From Immersiella caudata (Eukaryota; Ascomycota; Sordariomycetes; Sordariales; Lasiosphaeriaceae), in assembly GCA_030512335.1 (NCBI GenBank), contig JAULSU010000007.1, forward strand, positions 558,001-622,000: 64,000 nucleotides of DNA, given 5' to 3'. Below, piece after piece: positions 1-10,824 of this stretch. The number at the start of each line of letters is the position of its first letter. Positions within the stretch are counted from its first letter, which is position 1. Under the pieces are notes generated by a model that did not search any database, was not told the origin of the DNA, and saw only the letters and a list, made by a program, of their open reading frames with translations. The position numbers and the translations under genes were made by a program.

Positions 1-223
1 GCGCGAAGTTCAACTCCGTCCTAAAAGCAAGGGCCATTCCAAATAGCCGGGCTGTGCTCCGGGACCTCCCCTTCTGCTGACTAAAAGCTGATGGTTGATA
101 AAGCTACCATCCCCAATTCCTAAGTTAGCCAAGCAGGTAGACGTTCAGTCTAGCAGTCGCAGCAGATATTCACCGCAGAGCAGAGCGCAGGACATCCCAA
201 CTTGAAGTCTCTTCTTATCGGCA
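1..223. other. Upstream region of first gene
   Basis: Non-coding sequence at the left edge, directly upstream of the ATG at 224; it probably holds part of the promoter and 5' leader of the Zn2Cys6 gene. I see no gene in it. Confidence 0.5.
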
Positions 224-2043
224 ATGGACGACAGCCCAGGCGAGAAAGGCGGACCCAAGACGCGGAGAACCCACCGCAAGTCGAGGTTCGGCTGTACGAA
301 ATGCAAGGAGCGGAGAATCAAGGTACGCGCCGCGTATAGGCGGGGCTCCGACCATGTGCGGTGCGCTAACAATGCCAGTGCGACGAGCTCGCCCCTCGAT
401 GCTCACGATGCAACAAGATGAACCTGACCTGCGAGTATCCCAGAGGACGATCCGGCCTGCTGGGCCCGGGGGACTTTGGGGGAGTTGAGCCCATCGACCC
501 GCTGCTCCTGCATCTCGACCTGCCTCGGCTTGATTGGGGTTCGCGGGGCAGTCCCGAGAGTTCGAGCCACTCGCCCGCAGCTACAGGCAGCCCGGCATCC
601 TCGGCATCAAGCATTCCGTCCCCCTCGATGTTTGGCCTGCCGCCAAGAAGTGACAGAAGCTTTGAGCCGAGCCTCCTCCTGCGGTCGCCGCTGCGGTCGC
701 CAGTAGCCCAGACGCTGGCCCCCGCCGAGTTCGAGTTGCTCAAGCACTATCTCGAACACACCAGTAGGGATCCGTCCGTCGATGAGGACGACAAGTACGT
801 CCTGCAGGTCGGCATCCCGAGCCTAGCCTGCCAGAGCAAGCCGCTCATGAAGTCGGTGCTAGCTCTGGCAGCCGTGTGCCGCTGCTGCGACATCATCAAG
901 CACTCGTCCGCCACGTACGAGGACCGCAACCTCGTCATGGAGCTGCTAACCCTCGCCCACAACTTCCACCAAGAGTCCCTCCGCGACATTCAGCCCGCGC
1001 TCCACGAGTCCAGCCATCTGGATCACGTTCTTGCCAACGCGGCCATGATGGGCATGTACGGCTCAGCCAGCCATCGCGCCCGCATCTGGTTGGCCAAGAC
1101 GGCCACCTTTGCCGACCCCCCGCTAGAGCACCTCACCCCCAAGCACTCTGAGTGGTTCGGTCTCTTCCGCACGGCGCGCCTCGCCTATGCAGGGCTCGTC
1201 GACTCCGCAGCCAACCCAGACGCAACAGCGCAGATCAGCCCATCCCGCTCACCCGCCAGCTCCAGCTCCCTCCCGCAGTACGAATACAAAGTTTCCGCCC
1301 GTCTCGAACAGCCATTACCCTCCGTTAGCCACCCCCTGAGTCCCATCCTCGCCGCCACCATCGGCTCCGCCCTCATCAAACTCCGCCAAAAGGCCGCCGA
1401 GATCGCCATCACCCACGCCGGCGACACAAGCCCGGAGCTCCAGTCCTGCTTCACCGCCCTCACCATCTTCGGCACCGTCGTTACCGACACCTTCTCGGCA
1501 GACACCCGTCCCATCCCCTCGGGTCACAGCCAGCTCGCAGTCGAAGTATCCCCCGACGCTTCCGCAGGCCGCATGTCCGAGCTGTCCCCGTGGCTGCGCA
1601 AGTACGCGGCCAGCATCACATCCGCCATCCCGTCCAAGGTTCCTAGACGGGTAATCCATTCCTTCATCCACACGGCGCCTACGACGTATCTGACCCTCGT
1701 CGAAGAGGTCGCCGGGTTGCTTCAGAGTACGGTGAGCGTGGACGAGCAGATGGAGATCTCGTGGGATCCGTCATGCACGACGATTCTGACACCTTCGACT
1801 GCACACCAGCTTGCGTTGGATATCTTTGCGCATTGGCTGGTGCTGATACTGCTGCTGGATAACGTTTGGTGGATTGGGGGTATTGGTAGTTGGGAGCTGG
1901 GGCGCATAGTTGCTACGAGGAAGGATGTGAGGTGGAGTGGGTGTTTGTGGAATCGGGACGAGGACTGGTGGCCAGAAAGCATGTTTGAGGTGGGGAGGCA
2001 GTTTGATAAGCACCGAGGGGAAGCGGGAGGGGTTGGGATATGA
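224..2043 (+). CDS. Zn(II)2Cys6 transcription factor
   Basis: Fungal nuclear regulator. Exons 224..322 and 379..2043 are separated by a 56-nt GT-AG intron that ends in gctaacaatgccag. The spliced product is 587 aa. Splicing is required to complete the binuclear zinc cluster: the first three cysteines lie in the first exon or at its junction, and the remainder follows the junction (CDELAPRCSRCNK). The pattern is C-x2-C-x6-C-x6-C-x2-C-x6-C at about residues 24-51, preceded by a basic RTHRKSR stretch typical of the sterol-uptake-control (UPC2-like) subgroup. A Ser/Pro-rich linker (residues 60-140) leads into a helical region resembling the fungal-specific regulatory domain. The ATG at 224 is the first in frame and gives the basic N-terminus expected. 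The target genes cannot be read from the sequence. It converges with the aminotransferase at 2356. Confidence 0.88.
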
Positions 2044-2355
2044 AAAATTGGAGAGGGTGATGACGCGCCGATTGATACGATATGGGTTGGCGACATTGCT
2101 TTTTGGGATTTTCTTCTTGTGAATAGATACATGAGTCCAACGCAGATGGGCCGCCCTGAAAGTAAGAGTCATGTACAAATTCTGTCTGCTCAGTAAGTTG
2201 AAACCTTGCAATAGTGTGCCACAATAAGAGAATTTTCCAGGCAAGCGAGGCACTGCGCCTTTGATCTTCACTTCAAGAGGCTAATTATTAGCTGATCTTT
2301 CACCTCGTTAATCTTTGTGTCGCCCTGTAGTATAGTTTCTAACATTACCAGCATC
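2044..2355. other. Intergenic, convergent 3' ends
   Basis: About 310 nt between two converging genes; likely carries both 3' UTRs. No gene or repeat seen. Confidence 0.5.
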
Positions 2356-3966
2356 TCAAAGAGCAAAGATGCCCCGGTGACGATCGAGAAACTTCGCCAC
2401 AGCATCCACAAACCGATCCACCTCCCCGTCCGTCGTTTGCAAAATCAAGGCCATGTACCCTCGTCTCGCAATCCAGAACCCATCCTCCAGCATCTCAAAC
2501 CAAAACAAATCATTCAAATCCCGTCTCTCTTTGCCCGCCACATCACCCCCTGACAACATCTCTTCCGTCCCATCCTCGGTGCAATGCACCCCAATCAACG
2601 AGCCCCGCCCTGTAAAACTCATCCTCGTTCCCTTACCCGCCTGCGCCAACCTCTCTCGCAGCCGATCTCCTCTCGCATTGAACTCCACACACACTTCAGG
2701 GGTGTACACCTCCTCTAGTGCTGCCCGTCCGGCGTGCATCGCCATGGTGTTGTTATTAAACGTTCCCGAGTGACCCAACGCCCCCTCCCTACGGGGGTCA
2801 TACACAGCCATGACCTCCTCGCGGCCTCCGAATGCGCCGAAGGCGAATCCTCCACCGAGATACTTCCCAAGGGTAACCAAATCGGGCTCTAGCCCCATCT
2901 CCTGTCCCAATCCCCCTGGCGCCAATCGCGAAGTCATCTGCAGCAACCGTCAACATTATTCCCATTTGGATCATGTCCCGGAGGGAAGACTTTCTCCAGG
3001 GCCCCGAAACAACAAAAAGGACAAACTCACCACCTCATCCAAAATAAACACCGCCCCTGCCTTCCTCGCTGCACTCCTCAACCCCTTCAAAAACCCCTCC
3101 CTCCCCGGAATCACACCGCCAGCCCCCTGCAACCCCTCCACCAAAACCCCCGCCAGATCCCCCTCCTCCGCAACCCTCGCCATCACTTCCCTGGCCTTCT
3201 CCAAATCATTATACCCCTCCACAACCACATACTCCCCCCTATCCACATTCCCCGCCGCTGCTTCCCTTCCTGGGAAGGAGAGCACACCACCGTGGTATCC
3301 TCCCGCAAAAACAACTACCTTGCGCTTGCCTGTGAAGCGACGGGCCGCGGCGACGGCGTAGAGGTTGGCTTCGGTGCCGGTGTTGGCGAAGCGTACGCGG
3401 TCGAGGCCGAAGCGGGCGCACAGGAGGGAGGCGTGGCGCTGCTCGGCGAGGGTGGTTCCGCCGAGGGAGAGGCCTACGGTGGCGAGGGCGGTTGTGAGGG
3501 CAGTGAGGACAGGGGGCGGGGGCGTGTGGCTGAAGAGGCCGGCGGAGAGGTCGCCGGCTAGGTCGAGGTATCTGGGGGTGGTTGATTAGTGAGGTTGAGG
3601 GGAGAAGATGGCAAGAGAGGTAAGCGCCTTGATCCTGATGGGAGGAGGGTGGGGAAAAGGGTGGGGTAGATACTTGTGGCCATCGAGATCATAGAGGTAG
3701 GTCTCTTCTCCGCGGGCGATGGTGAGGGGGAAGGGAGGGGTGTGAAGGAGGGTGCGAGTGTTGCCTCCGGGAAGTGAGGAGATGGCGAGTTCGTGCTGGG
3801 CTCTGGCTGGTGGTATGTCAGTCGAACAAATTCAGTTTCTTGAGGGACAAAGGCGAAGGATGAGGGTAGAGCAGCATCAATAGCACCTACAGAGAGGGTT
3901 GTTGGTCGCAAAGCGGGATTCGGCAGCAGCGAGGGCTGCCCTGGCGGCAGCAAAGTGGTCAGGCAT
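2356..3966 (-). CDS. Class III PLP aminotransferase (glutamate-1-semialdehyde aminomutase-like)
   Basis: Pyridoxal-phosphate enzyme of the class III aminotransferase family. Four exons on the minus strand (3966..3891, 3806..3674, 3571..3031, 2937..2356) splice in phase to 443 aa, a normal family length. Visible landmarks are the LPGGNTRT segment near the N-terminus, the phosphate-cup sequence RFANTGTEAN, YHGG after the first beta strand, FILDEV with Asp248 as the expected pyridine-N ligand, and TLGKYLGGG with Lys275 as the Schiff-base lysine. The closest named family is glutamate-1-semialdehyde 2,1-aminomutase. Fungi make 5-aminolevulinate by the Shemin route, so a haem role is unlikely; the substrate is unknown. 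The intron at 2938-3030 falls immediately after the catalytic Asp-Glu-Val. Confidence 0.9.
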
Positions 3967-5351
3967 GTTGAAGTTTGATTGAATAAACAACTGTATTTTG
4001 AGGGGAATAAGGTGGGAGGGGTTTGTTGGGGGGGAAGTGTTGCTGATCTCGGGATGGTGAGAGATATCAACCCCTCACCCGAGCCGGCACGCCGGCGTAT
4101 CGGAACACGAAGCCAAGGGCGACCCACTTGCCGGCCGACTACCAGCACATGATTACGACTCAACCCCACTCTGCTCACGCAAGCCAGTGGATGAGGAAAT
4201 GAAGAAATCCAGTCGTTTCCGCCGTTGCTATGGCAGGGAACGAAACTGAGACGGTGGATATGTGGGTAATCATCACCTCGAGTTCACTTCTCCAGCTGGG
4301 GCCCTTGGACGCAACTTGAACACCTCGAAGCATGGAGCATCGTTCCGACCGTGTCAAAACAGAATTGAACAACTAATCGTAGGTAGCTATCCAAAAACTA
4401 CAGAGACGCATGAACGGGTCTGGCGGGCTATGAGCACAGGATGAATTGCATGAATCCACGGCATTATTCAGACTCTCTGGGCTTCACAGCTAGAAAATGT
4501 GATTCTCGGTTTGAAAAGCTTCAAAACATGTATTAACGGGGTTCTCAGCCTTGAGGTGTTGTAATGGTTCTTGCAGCAGTGCCAATAAGGCTGATGGCTT
4601 TGGGATTGTGACTCCCCCTTTGAGCAGAATTAACCAATAGGGCTCACACCTAGTCACGTTGTTCGGGAGTCAAGATGAAGACCAAGAGACAGGCAACATG
4701 AGCCTCCCGTAATAGAGGGCGTCAAGGATACGCTTGCCACATCAAAGGCTAAAAAGCAGACACTCCATTCCAAAGAGGGCACCCTCAAAAGTAAATTTTG
4801 GCTCCTCTCATGCAACAGCAGCATCTTATCTGCGTGTATATGGAACATCACTTAGGGTGGGGGTTGAACCTTGAGTCTGTGTTGACAGTGACAAGTGCCT
4901 GTGAGTCTCGGCAGGACTGTGAGCCGGATCTGTTGACATTGATGCCATGGCGACATCCAGAGTCCACACAGGCACCGACCATATCAGTCCAAAAAAATGC
5001 CTCAAAGTAGTCTCCGCAGCCTAAAAGGTAATTAGCACATGACGACTTGGCGAATCGTGCCGTTTTACGACGATATCACCATCTGTGATGACTCCGCGCA
5101 AACAGTGACAAGTTGTTGTTCTGCAGGTTCCCCTGAAGCTAGATGACGGCGTTTGGCCACTCGACAACTGAGGACGCGCCTCTCTTCAATTCCTACGATC
5201 AGCAACGTGTAAATAGAGTACGTAGGCGTGGCATTTATAATCCACACGGTGAGGGGCCGGTGTGGGCCGGAATGACGGCAGTAAATGAATTCCATCAACC
5301 ACATCAGCATACTCTACATATTCTACATTTATATCTACATATTTTACACGT
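3967..5351. other. Intergenic region, no gene seen
   Basis: About 1.4 kb holding the promoter of the aminotransferase (its ATG ends at 3966) and the 3' flank of the Mtf2-like gene. Only short overlapping reading frames without codon structure are present. The last 80 nt (about 5308-5350) are AT-rich with a loosely repeated tctacata motif, probably 3' UTR of the next gene. Confidence 0.5.
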
Positions 5352-6749
5352 CTATTTCCCCTCCGCCTTCAACTGCTGTTGTTGCTCAAATATCTGCGCC
5401 CGAATCGTCTTCTTCCAGTGCTCGATCCGAGGGCCTATGTTGAACTCGTACTCCGGCTGGCTGACAACCTCCTTCAAAAACGGCCCGGACTCGCCATCGA
5501 CCGCCTTCAGGAAGACATTGGAAATGTTCTGCACCAGCGAGAACGTTCGATTGTCGCAAAACAAACCCGCATGTCGCATCTCCTCCAGCAGGTTGAAGAC
5601 GGCCTCGGCGTTGCCATAACGGTACCAATGAATCCCGGCCAGCGCGTTGTAAAACGAAGTGCTGACACCAAGGACGTAGCTTGACAACCCGAGCGCCTTG
5701 ATGCGCGGCAGAATGTTGAGAGCGAGGGGCGAGGACCGAGAAAACTTCTCGTCCATCAAGCGGAGGGCCGTCAGCAGGTACGAGGGGTAGAGCGACCCGT
5801 GGATGTTCATCGAAAGTGCCTTCTCGGGTGCGGCTGCCCCCTTCTTGATGCGGGCCTTCTTCTCCTTCGGCGCGTCCGAGAAGCCCAGCTTCGACACCAT
5901 CGAAAACACCTCGTCCTCCAGCACTGCCCACAGTGCAAAATCCGTAGGGGCGTCCTGCATCTTTTGTTCCACCCGGGCCCGCTCCGCTGCACGCTGCTGC
6001 TCCTGTTCGATACCGGACATCAAGGGCGACACGGGCTTTACCTTGATGATTTTGGGTTTGGGGGTTTCCGCTTCGGCGGCCGTGTCCTCGGCGACACTCG
6101 TGGTAGCATCCTCGACGGCTTCCTCCACAGCAACACCGCCCTGGACTCGCTCGGTCTCGAGAGCGCTGAGCGCAGCGCGCGCGGCCGCGCGCAAGCTCGG
6201 CGGGTATCGCATCAGGGCCCTCAATGGATCAGGCGACGCTGATATCTGGCCCACCAAGTGTTTCTGGCTGAACGGCTGCATCGTCGGCCGCCACGAGCCG
6301 GACTGGGCGGCGGCGGCGTCCTTCATGATGATTCCAAGCGCATTCTGAGCGATCTCCACATCGCCATCGGCCACTGGTTTCCCCGAACCAGGAGGCCTGA
6401 TAGCCGCATCGACTAAAGATGCAGAAACCGTCGGCTGTCCTGGGCGCCCACCACGCTTGGCAATCTCTTCGAAGATTTTGTTAAAGGTGCTTCGCTCGCC
6501 CGGTGTTATCGTCGGTCGGTGGCCGAGGGGGACTTGTTCGATCGCAAGGTCTGGATCTAGATGTTCCGATCCCGGTGGGAACTCGAAAGGGATGGCATTC
6601 CCGGCACGGGAGTCGCCTTTGCGCCGCTCGGCGGAGCAGGCTGATGTTGCGTGGAAGAAGGCATGGAGAGCGGGCATGGAGAGTCTCGTCTGGGACAGGC
6701 GCTGGATTGTCCGGGTCTGGTAGAGAAATGGGAGGAGAGTGGTCGACAT
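5352..6749 (-). CDS. Mtf2/Nam1-like mitochondrial expression protein
   Basis: Single-exon gene for a 465-aa protein. The N-terminus is Arg/Ser/Leu-rich and lacks acidic residues for about 45 aa, as expected for a mitochondrial presequence. The C-terminal 170 residues (roughly 295-465) carry the Mtf2-like C-terminal domain: the LYPSYLLTALRLMDEKF segment, the SPLALNILPRIKALGLSSYVLG segment and the LLEEMRHAGLFCDNRTFSLV segment are characteristic, and the last of these resembles a PPR-type helix pair. In yeast, Mtf2/Nam1 works at the inner membrane coupling mitochondrial transcription to mRNA processing and translation; the same role is inferred here. The middle region (residues 215-260) is acidic and low-complexity. 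It is transcribed divergently from CMR1 across a 361-nt spacer. Confidence 0.8.
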   Translation of the reverse strand: MSTTLLPFLYQTRTIQRLSQTRLSMPALHAFFHATSACSAERRKGDSRAGNAIPFEFPPGSEHLDPDLAIEQVPLGHRPTITPGERSTFNKIFEEIAKRGGRPGQPTVSASLVDAAIRPPGSGKPVADGDVEIAQNALGIIMKDAAAAQSGSWRPTMQPFSQKHLVGQISASPDPLRALMRYPPSLRAAARAALSALETERVQGGVAVEEAVEDATTSVAEDTAAEAETPKPKIIKVKPVSPLMSGIEQEQQRAAERARVEQKMQDAPTDFALWAVLEDEVFSMVSKLGFSDAPKEKKARIKKGAAAPEKALSMNIHGSLYPSYLLTALRLMDEKFSRSSPLALNILPRIKALGLSSYVLGVSTSFYNALAGIHWYRYGNAEAVFNLLEEMRHAGLFCDNRTFSLVQNISNVFLKAVDGESGPFLKEVVSQPEYEFNIGPRIEHWKKTIRAQIFEQQQQLKAEGK

Positions 6750-7110
6750 GGTGCAGCCGGCGTAGTCCTACCAGCGCAAGAAGGTTATAAGCTTAAAGGG
6801 GAGGAAGGCACGTCAGAGCGACTGGTTGATGGGAACGAGTCTGAAATTTTGCGAAAGTTGCCTGCCGGAAGTCGACGCAACGTGCTAGGGACAGGGGTTC
6901 TCCTTGGCGGTGTGCACGGGCGGCCCCCCGTGATTACGCGATGATGGACGCCACATGTTGCACCGACGCGACGCGACCTGCTTAATTGTTTCCAGGGATT
7001 GCCTACAGGTTCCCACCAGAGCTGAGGATCAAGCTTCTGCTGGAATTAGTTCGACACAGCTGCTGACAGTACTTTGGACGCTTAGTCGCATCCAGCAGCT
7101 CGCCACCAAC
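6750..7110. promoter_or_regulatory. Divergent promoter, Mtf2-like / CMR1
   Basis: This 361-nt spacer separates the two divergent start codons and must hold both promoters. Reading frames cross it but none has an independent start with recognisable protein. Confidence 0.55.
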
Positions 7111-8749
7111 ATGCCGCCGAAAAGAAAAGAGGAGAAAAAGGAGGCCGAGCTCAGCGAGTTCGAGCTGTTCCAGCTGCAGCTCGAGAGGAACAAGGCAGAA
7201 AACAAGGCAATAATCGGACAGATCAGCAAGACCTCCAACAAGATCATCCCCAAAGCGAAGCCGGCTGCCCCGAAGGCAAAGCGTTCGTCCGCTCCCCGCG
7301 TCAAGCGCGAAACCCCTCAGAGAGAGTCCCCTCGCATTGCGACGCGACAGAGCAGCAGGCTCGCCGGCCTTGATGCCGACTCCCCTGCATCCAAGCGCAA
7401 GGCCGAGGTCGAGGCCGAGGTGGCGGCAGAGCAGGCCAAAGCGAAAAAGATGCGCGTTGCCGGCGACCTCAGTCTCGGTGATATTGCGGTCGAAGGTCAC
7501 AAGTGGGAGGGAGGCGTCAATGGGTTGGCGAGCCTCAAGGGGCTGCGGGGCGCGCAGCCCGGCGTCAGGACGTTCACCGAGGACGATGTGGACAAGACGA
7601 CAGACAAGGGTCTGAAGGACTTGCGGCTGCGTATGAGCGGCTTGAAGCTGTATGAGAAGTGGCCCGTCGGCGGTACGCGATCCCCTGCCCCGGCGCCTTG
7701 CGCGGATTCTAACCGGTGCCTTTGCAGACATCAAGATTGTACCGCAACGAGTCTATTCAATGGGCTTCCATCCCACAGAGAGCAAGCCCATTGTGTTTGC
7801 TGGCGACAAGGAGGGCGCTATGGGGCTGTTTGACGCATCACAGGAGGCCCCCGAGGTGGACGACGATGACGAGGATGCCGCATATCCCAACCCCATAATA
7901 TCAGCGTTCAAAACGCACTCTCGAACAATCTCGGCATTTCACTTCTCGCCCGCCGACGAGAACGCCGTCTTCTCGGCGTCATACGACTCGTCTATCCGGA
8001 AGTTGGACCTGGACAAGGGCGTGTCCGTCGAGGTGTTTGCTCCCGCTGCTGCAGACGAGGATCTCCCTATCAGCGCGATAGACATGCCCGACCCAAAAAC
8101 CATCATATTCTCCACATTGCAAGGCTCGCTCGGACGCCACGACTTGCGCGCCAAGTCCTCCGACGCCGAGATCTGGGGCCTCACCGACTCCAAAATCGGC
8201 GGCTTCTCTCTCCACCCCAAGCATCCCCACCTGGTGGCCACGGCGTCCCTCGACCGCACCCTCAAGATCTGGGACCTCCGAAAGATCAGCGGCAATGGCG
8301 ACCTTCGCCATCCACAACTCCTCGGCGAGCACACTTCGCGCCTCTCCGTCTCACACGCCAGCTGGAGCAGCGCCGGCTATATCGCCACATCCAGCTACGA
8401 CGACCGTATCAAGATCTACTCGTTTCCTGACGCTGGCAAGTGGAAAGCCGGCCAGGATCTCACGGAGAAGCAGATGACTCCAGCCCACCTGATCCCGCAC
8501 AACAACCAGACTGGTCGGTGGGTGACGATCCTGAAGCCGCAATGGCAGAAGGCACCACGAGACGGACTACAGAAGTTCGCCATCGGTAACATGAACCGGT
8601 TTGTGGATGTGTATGCTGCTGATGGAGAGCAACTGGCGCAGTTGGATGGGGAGGGCATCACGGCTGTGCCGGCGGTAGCGCACTTTCATCCCACGTTGGA
8701 CTGGGTTGCGGGAGGGAATGCCAGTGGGAAGCTGTGCTTGTGGATGTAG
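7111..8749 (+). CDS. CMR1: DNA damage-binding WD40 protein CMR1
   Basis: Exons 7111..7672 and 7728..8749 (55-nt intron, ...ttctaaccggtgcctttgcag) give 527 aa, the usual size of fungal Cmr1/WDR76. The start at 7111 is chosen because MPPKRKEEKK begins the lysine-rich tail typical of the family; an in-frame ATG at 6955 would add an unconserved extension. Residues 1-130 are basic and probably disordered. From about residue 185 WD40 blades follow: YSMGFHP, FHFSPADENAVFSASYDSSIRKLD, LVATASLDRTLKIWDLR, GYIATSSYDDRIKIYSFP and a final CLWM. Yeast Cmr1 binds UV-damaged and replicating chromatin and enters the intranuclear quality-control site; the same function is inferred. Confidence 0.93.
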
Positions 8750-10824
8750 GCAGTCTTCGTATACCTGGGTTTGTCTGCGGTGTGTTACACTGGTGCTGGC
8801 TTCTGGATGGTGTCTATTGCGCGGTATATGGTGCGATGGGATGAATGATACCATGTTCCTTATGATCAGGGGGTAGTTTCGTTGCCATGAACTATGAAAA
8901 AATTTAAACTGTAGTTGTAGACAGCTTGATGACGTTTTCGTCATAAATTGACTTCACGATACATGGAGGTTTCAAGCTGGGCACGGACGAGACTTGTGTT
9001 GTTTGGCCTCGGCAAAGAGCAAGCCACCGACGGTGCATCACGTAAAGTAGGGAAGGGAATTTCCAATATTGGAACTCTGCACCTCTTGCTCAAGACTGGA
9101 CTGTGTTGTGTAGCTGAATAATGCTCGTTTTAGCCCCGCAGAATTGTTGTCAGAGTGAAGTACAAGAAAAATAATAGTATTGAGGTATGCTGACACCCGC
9201 TAGGTTTGCATTCATCATGGATGCATCCCTTATGCAGTGAGTGAATTTTTCAAGAACAGAGGAAGTGTAAGTTCGAATCGGGCTGACAAGGCCTGTGTTA
9301 CTACACGTATCAAGCTGCACTAGGTTCGCAACAGGAGATGCTCGTACAGTGAGTTTAAGATTCAAAGGCGTGATTCTAAATTCAAGAAGGTACCTTATCT
9401 CTTCTTGATGGTAACAGGGTCTTGGTTATTCCACGCTGACTCAAATTGAGCCGATAAGAAAAAGTCAGAACCAGAGAGACCGGAGAGCTTGCCGTCATCA
9501 CTCCGCATTGCGAAATCAATGTATTTGCGAACTGGGCCTTGAGAAGATAGGGAAAAGGAAAGGCAGTTTGCTGGGACGTCCTATAGAATTTGATAACCCC
9601 TATCCTGAAAAGTAAGGCCCAAGGTGAACTTATATATCCACGTCATTCCTTGCTGACGCAATGAAGCCTGCGATCGAATGAGTACATCACAATATTCCGC
9701 AAAGATCGATGGCACGCTTTGAGCCACAGTCGCACATGTGCCTTAAAACTCTTGAATTGGGAGCCACCGGAGCCTCACCCTAAACTAGTAGCGGAGCACA
9801 GCTGAGTGACATGAACAACCTGCAAATCATCCGGCTTGCGGATTGGGCAATGGTTCCGAATGTGTCGTTCGGATCGCCCGGCATTGGCCAAAGCATCCAG
9901 TACCGGAGAGGACAATCAGCCAGACACCCCAAAACAATGGCTAGGTGTCTAGACTCTTATCGCCTCGAAACTTGGCTCGTCGTCTGGCTCGCATGTCTTG
10001 CATGTGATGCACCATGTCAGAGGGCTTGGGTCACGGTGGTAAGCGTGGGTCACCGGCTGTTGCACGGCCCCTGCTTATCGATAGCAGCCCCCACCAACCG
10101 CAAGCCAGAGTTGGGGCAACGTTGGCGATGCAGCGAACCCTTTTGAAGAATGTAAAATGCAATTCATTCCGAGCGGATTGATTTCCTGCACTGTATGCAG
10201 CATGCACGTGTGAGTTGTTCTTGTTTGCGTGCCTGCTCTGCTTGAGCGACTTCGATGCGGTGACGGACGAGATCCCAGTCGCCTGCTGATCAGTGACCCC
10301 GGCCCAGGTAATCACTTGGCAGCCAAGGCCAGTGCTGCCGACCCGACGCCATCCTGGAGGAGCCGACCCGTCATTCGATTCACTGGGCCTACATCCGCCA
10401 TCCGGGTCTGCGTCAATAGTCGTACCGGTGGCCGGCGCTGCTCGCTCCCGTGAACACTTTTACTGTACATAATTGTAGGTAGGAAAGGGGTTGCTGCAAC
10501 CAGCCTCACATCGCAGCCCCACGCAAGCCGGCGCCAATCCCGTCCAGCAATCCACCTGACAAACCCAGCGCTAGCTAGGCTGACCGTCTCCCGTCCCCTG
10601 CACCAGGGGAGATCTCGCCTTAGCCCTGCGCACACATCCGACCTCCTCTGTCTGTCTGCCTGCCAGTTTGATCCTCTGCCTGGCTGTCCCGCCGGCGTGA
10701 CACACGCAGCTCCTCGACGGTTCCAGACATCAACCGCCGCTTCCACCGAGGAGGCGCCCCTCACGCAGCGATAACAGTAGGCACCACCCCGAGCCTCCTC
10801 TCGCGTCCCAGCGGACTCTAGAAC
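8750..10824. other. Long intergenic region upstream of ATG26
   Basis: About 2.1 kb without a supportable gene. The first half (8750-9700) is richer in A+T than the flanking genes and contains a perfect 14-bp palindrome at 9061-9074. The second half probably includes the ATG26 promoter and a pyrimidine-rich leader (10640-10800). Frames such as 9811-10146 have no start context, splice logic or recognisable domain. Confidence 0.5.
9061..9074. promoter_or_regulatory. Perfect 14-bp palindrome
   Basis: TTCCAATATTGGAA reads the same on both strands and lies alone in the 2 kb spacer between CMR1 and ATG26. It could be a dimeric factor site; function is unknown. Confidence 0.3.

Noticed and set aside
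9265..9290. tRNA B-box-like sequence (gttcgaatc)
   Set aside because: No matching A-box, acceptor stem or anticodon arm at the right spacing.
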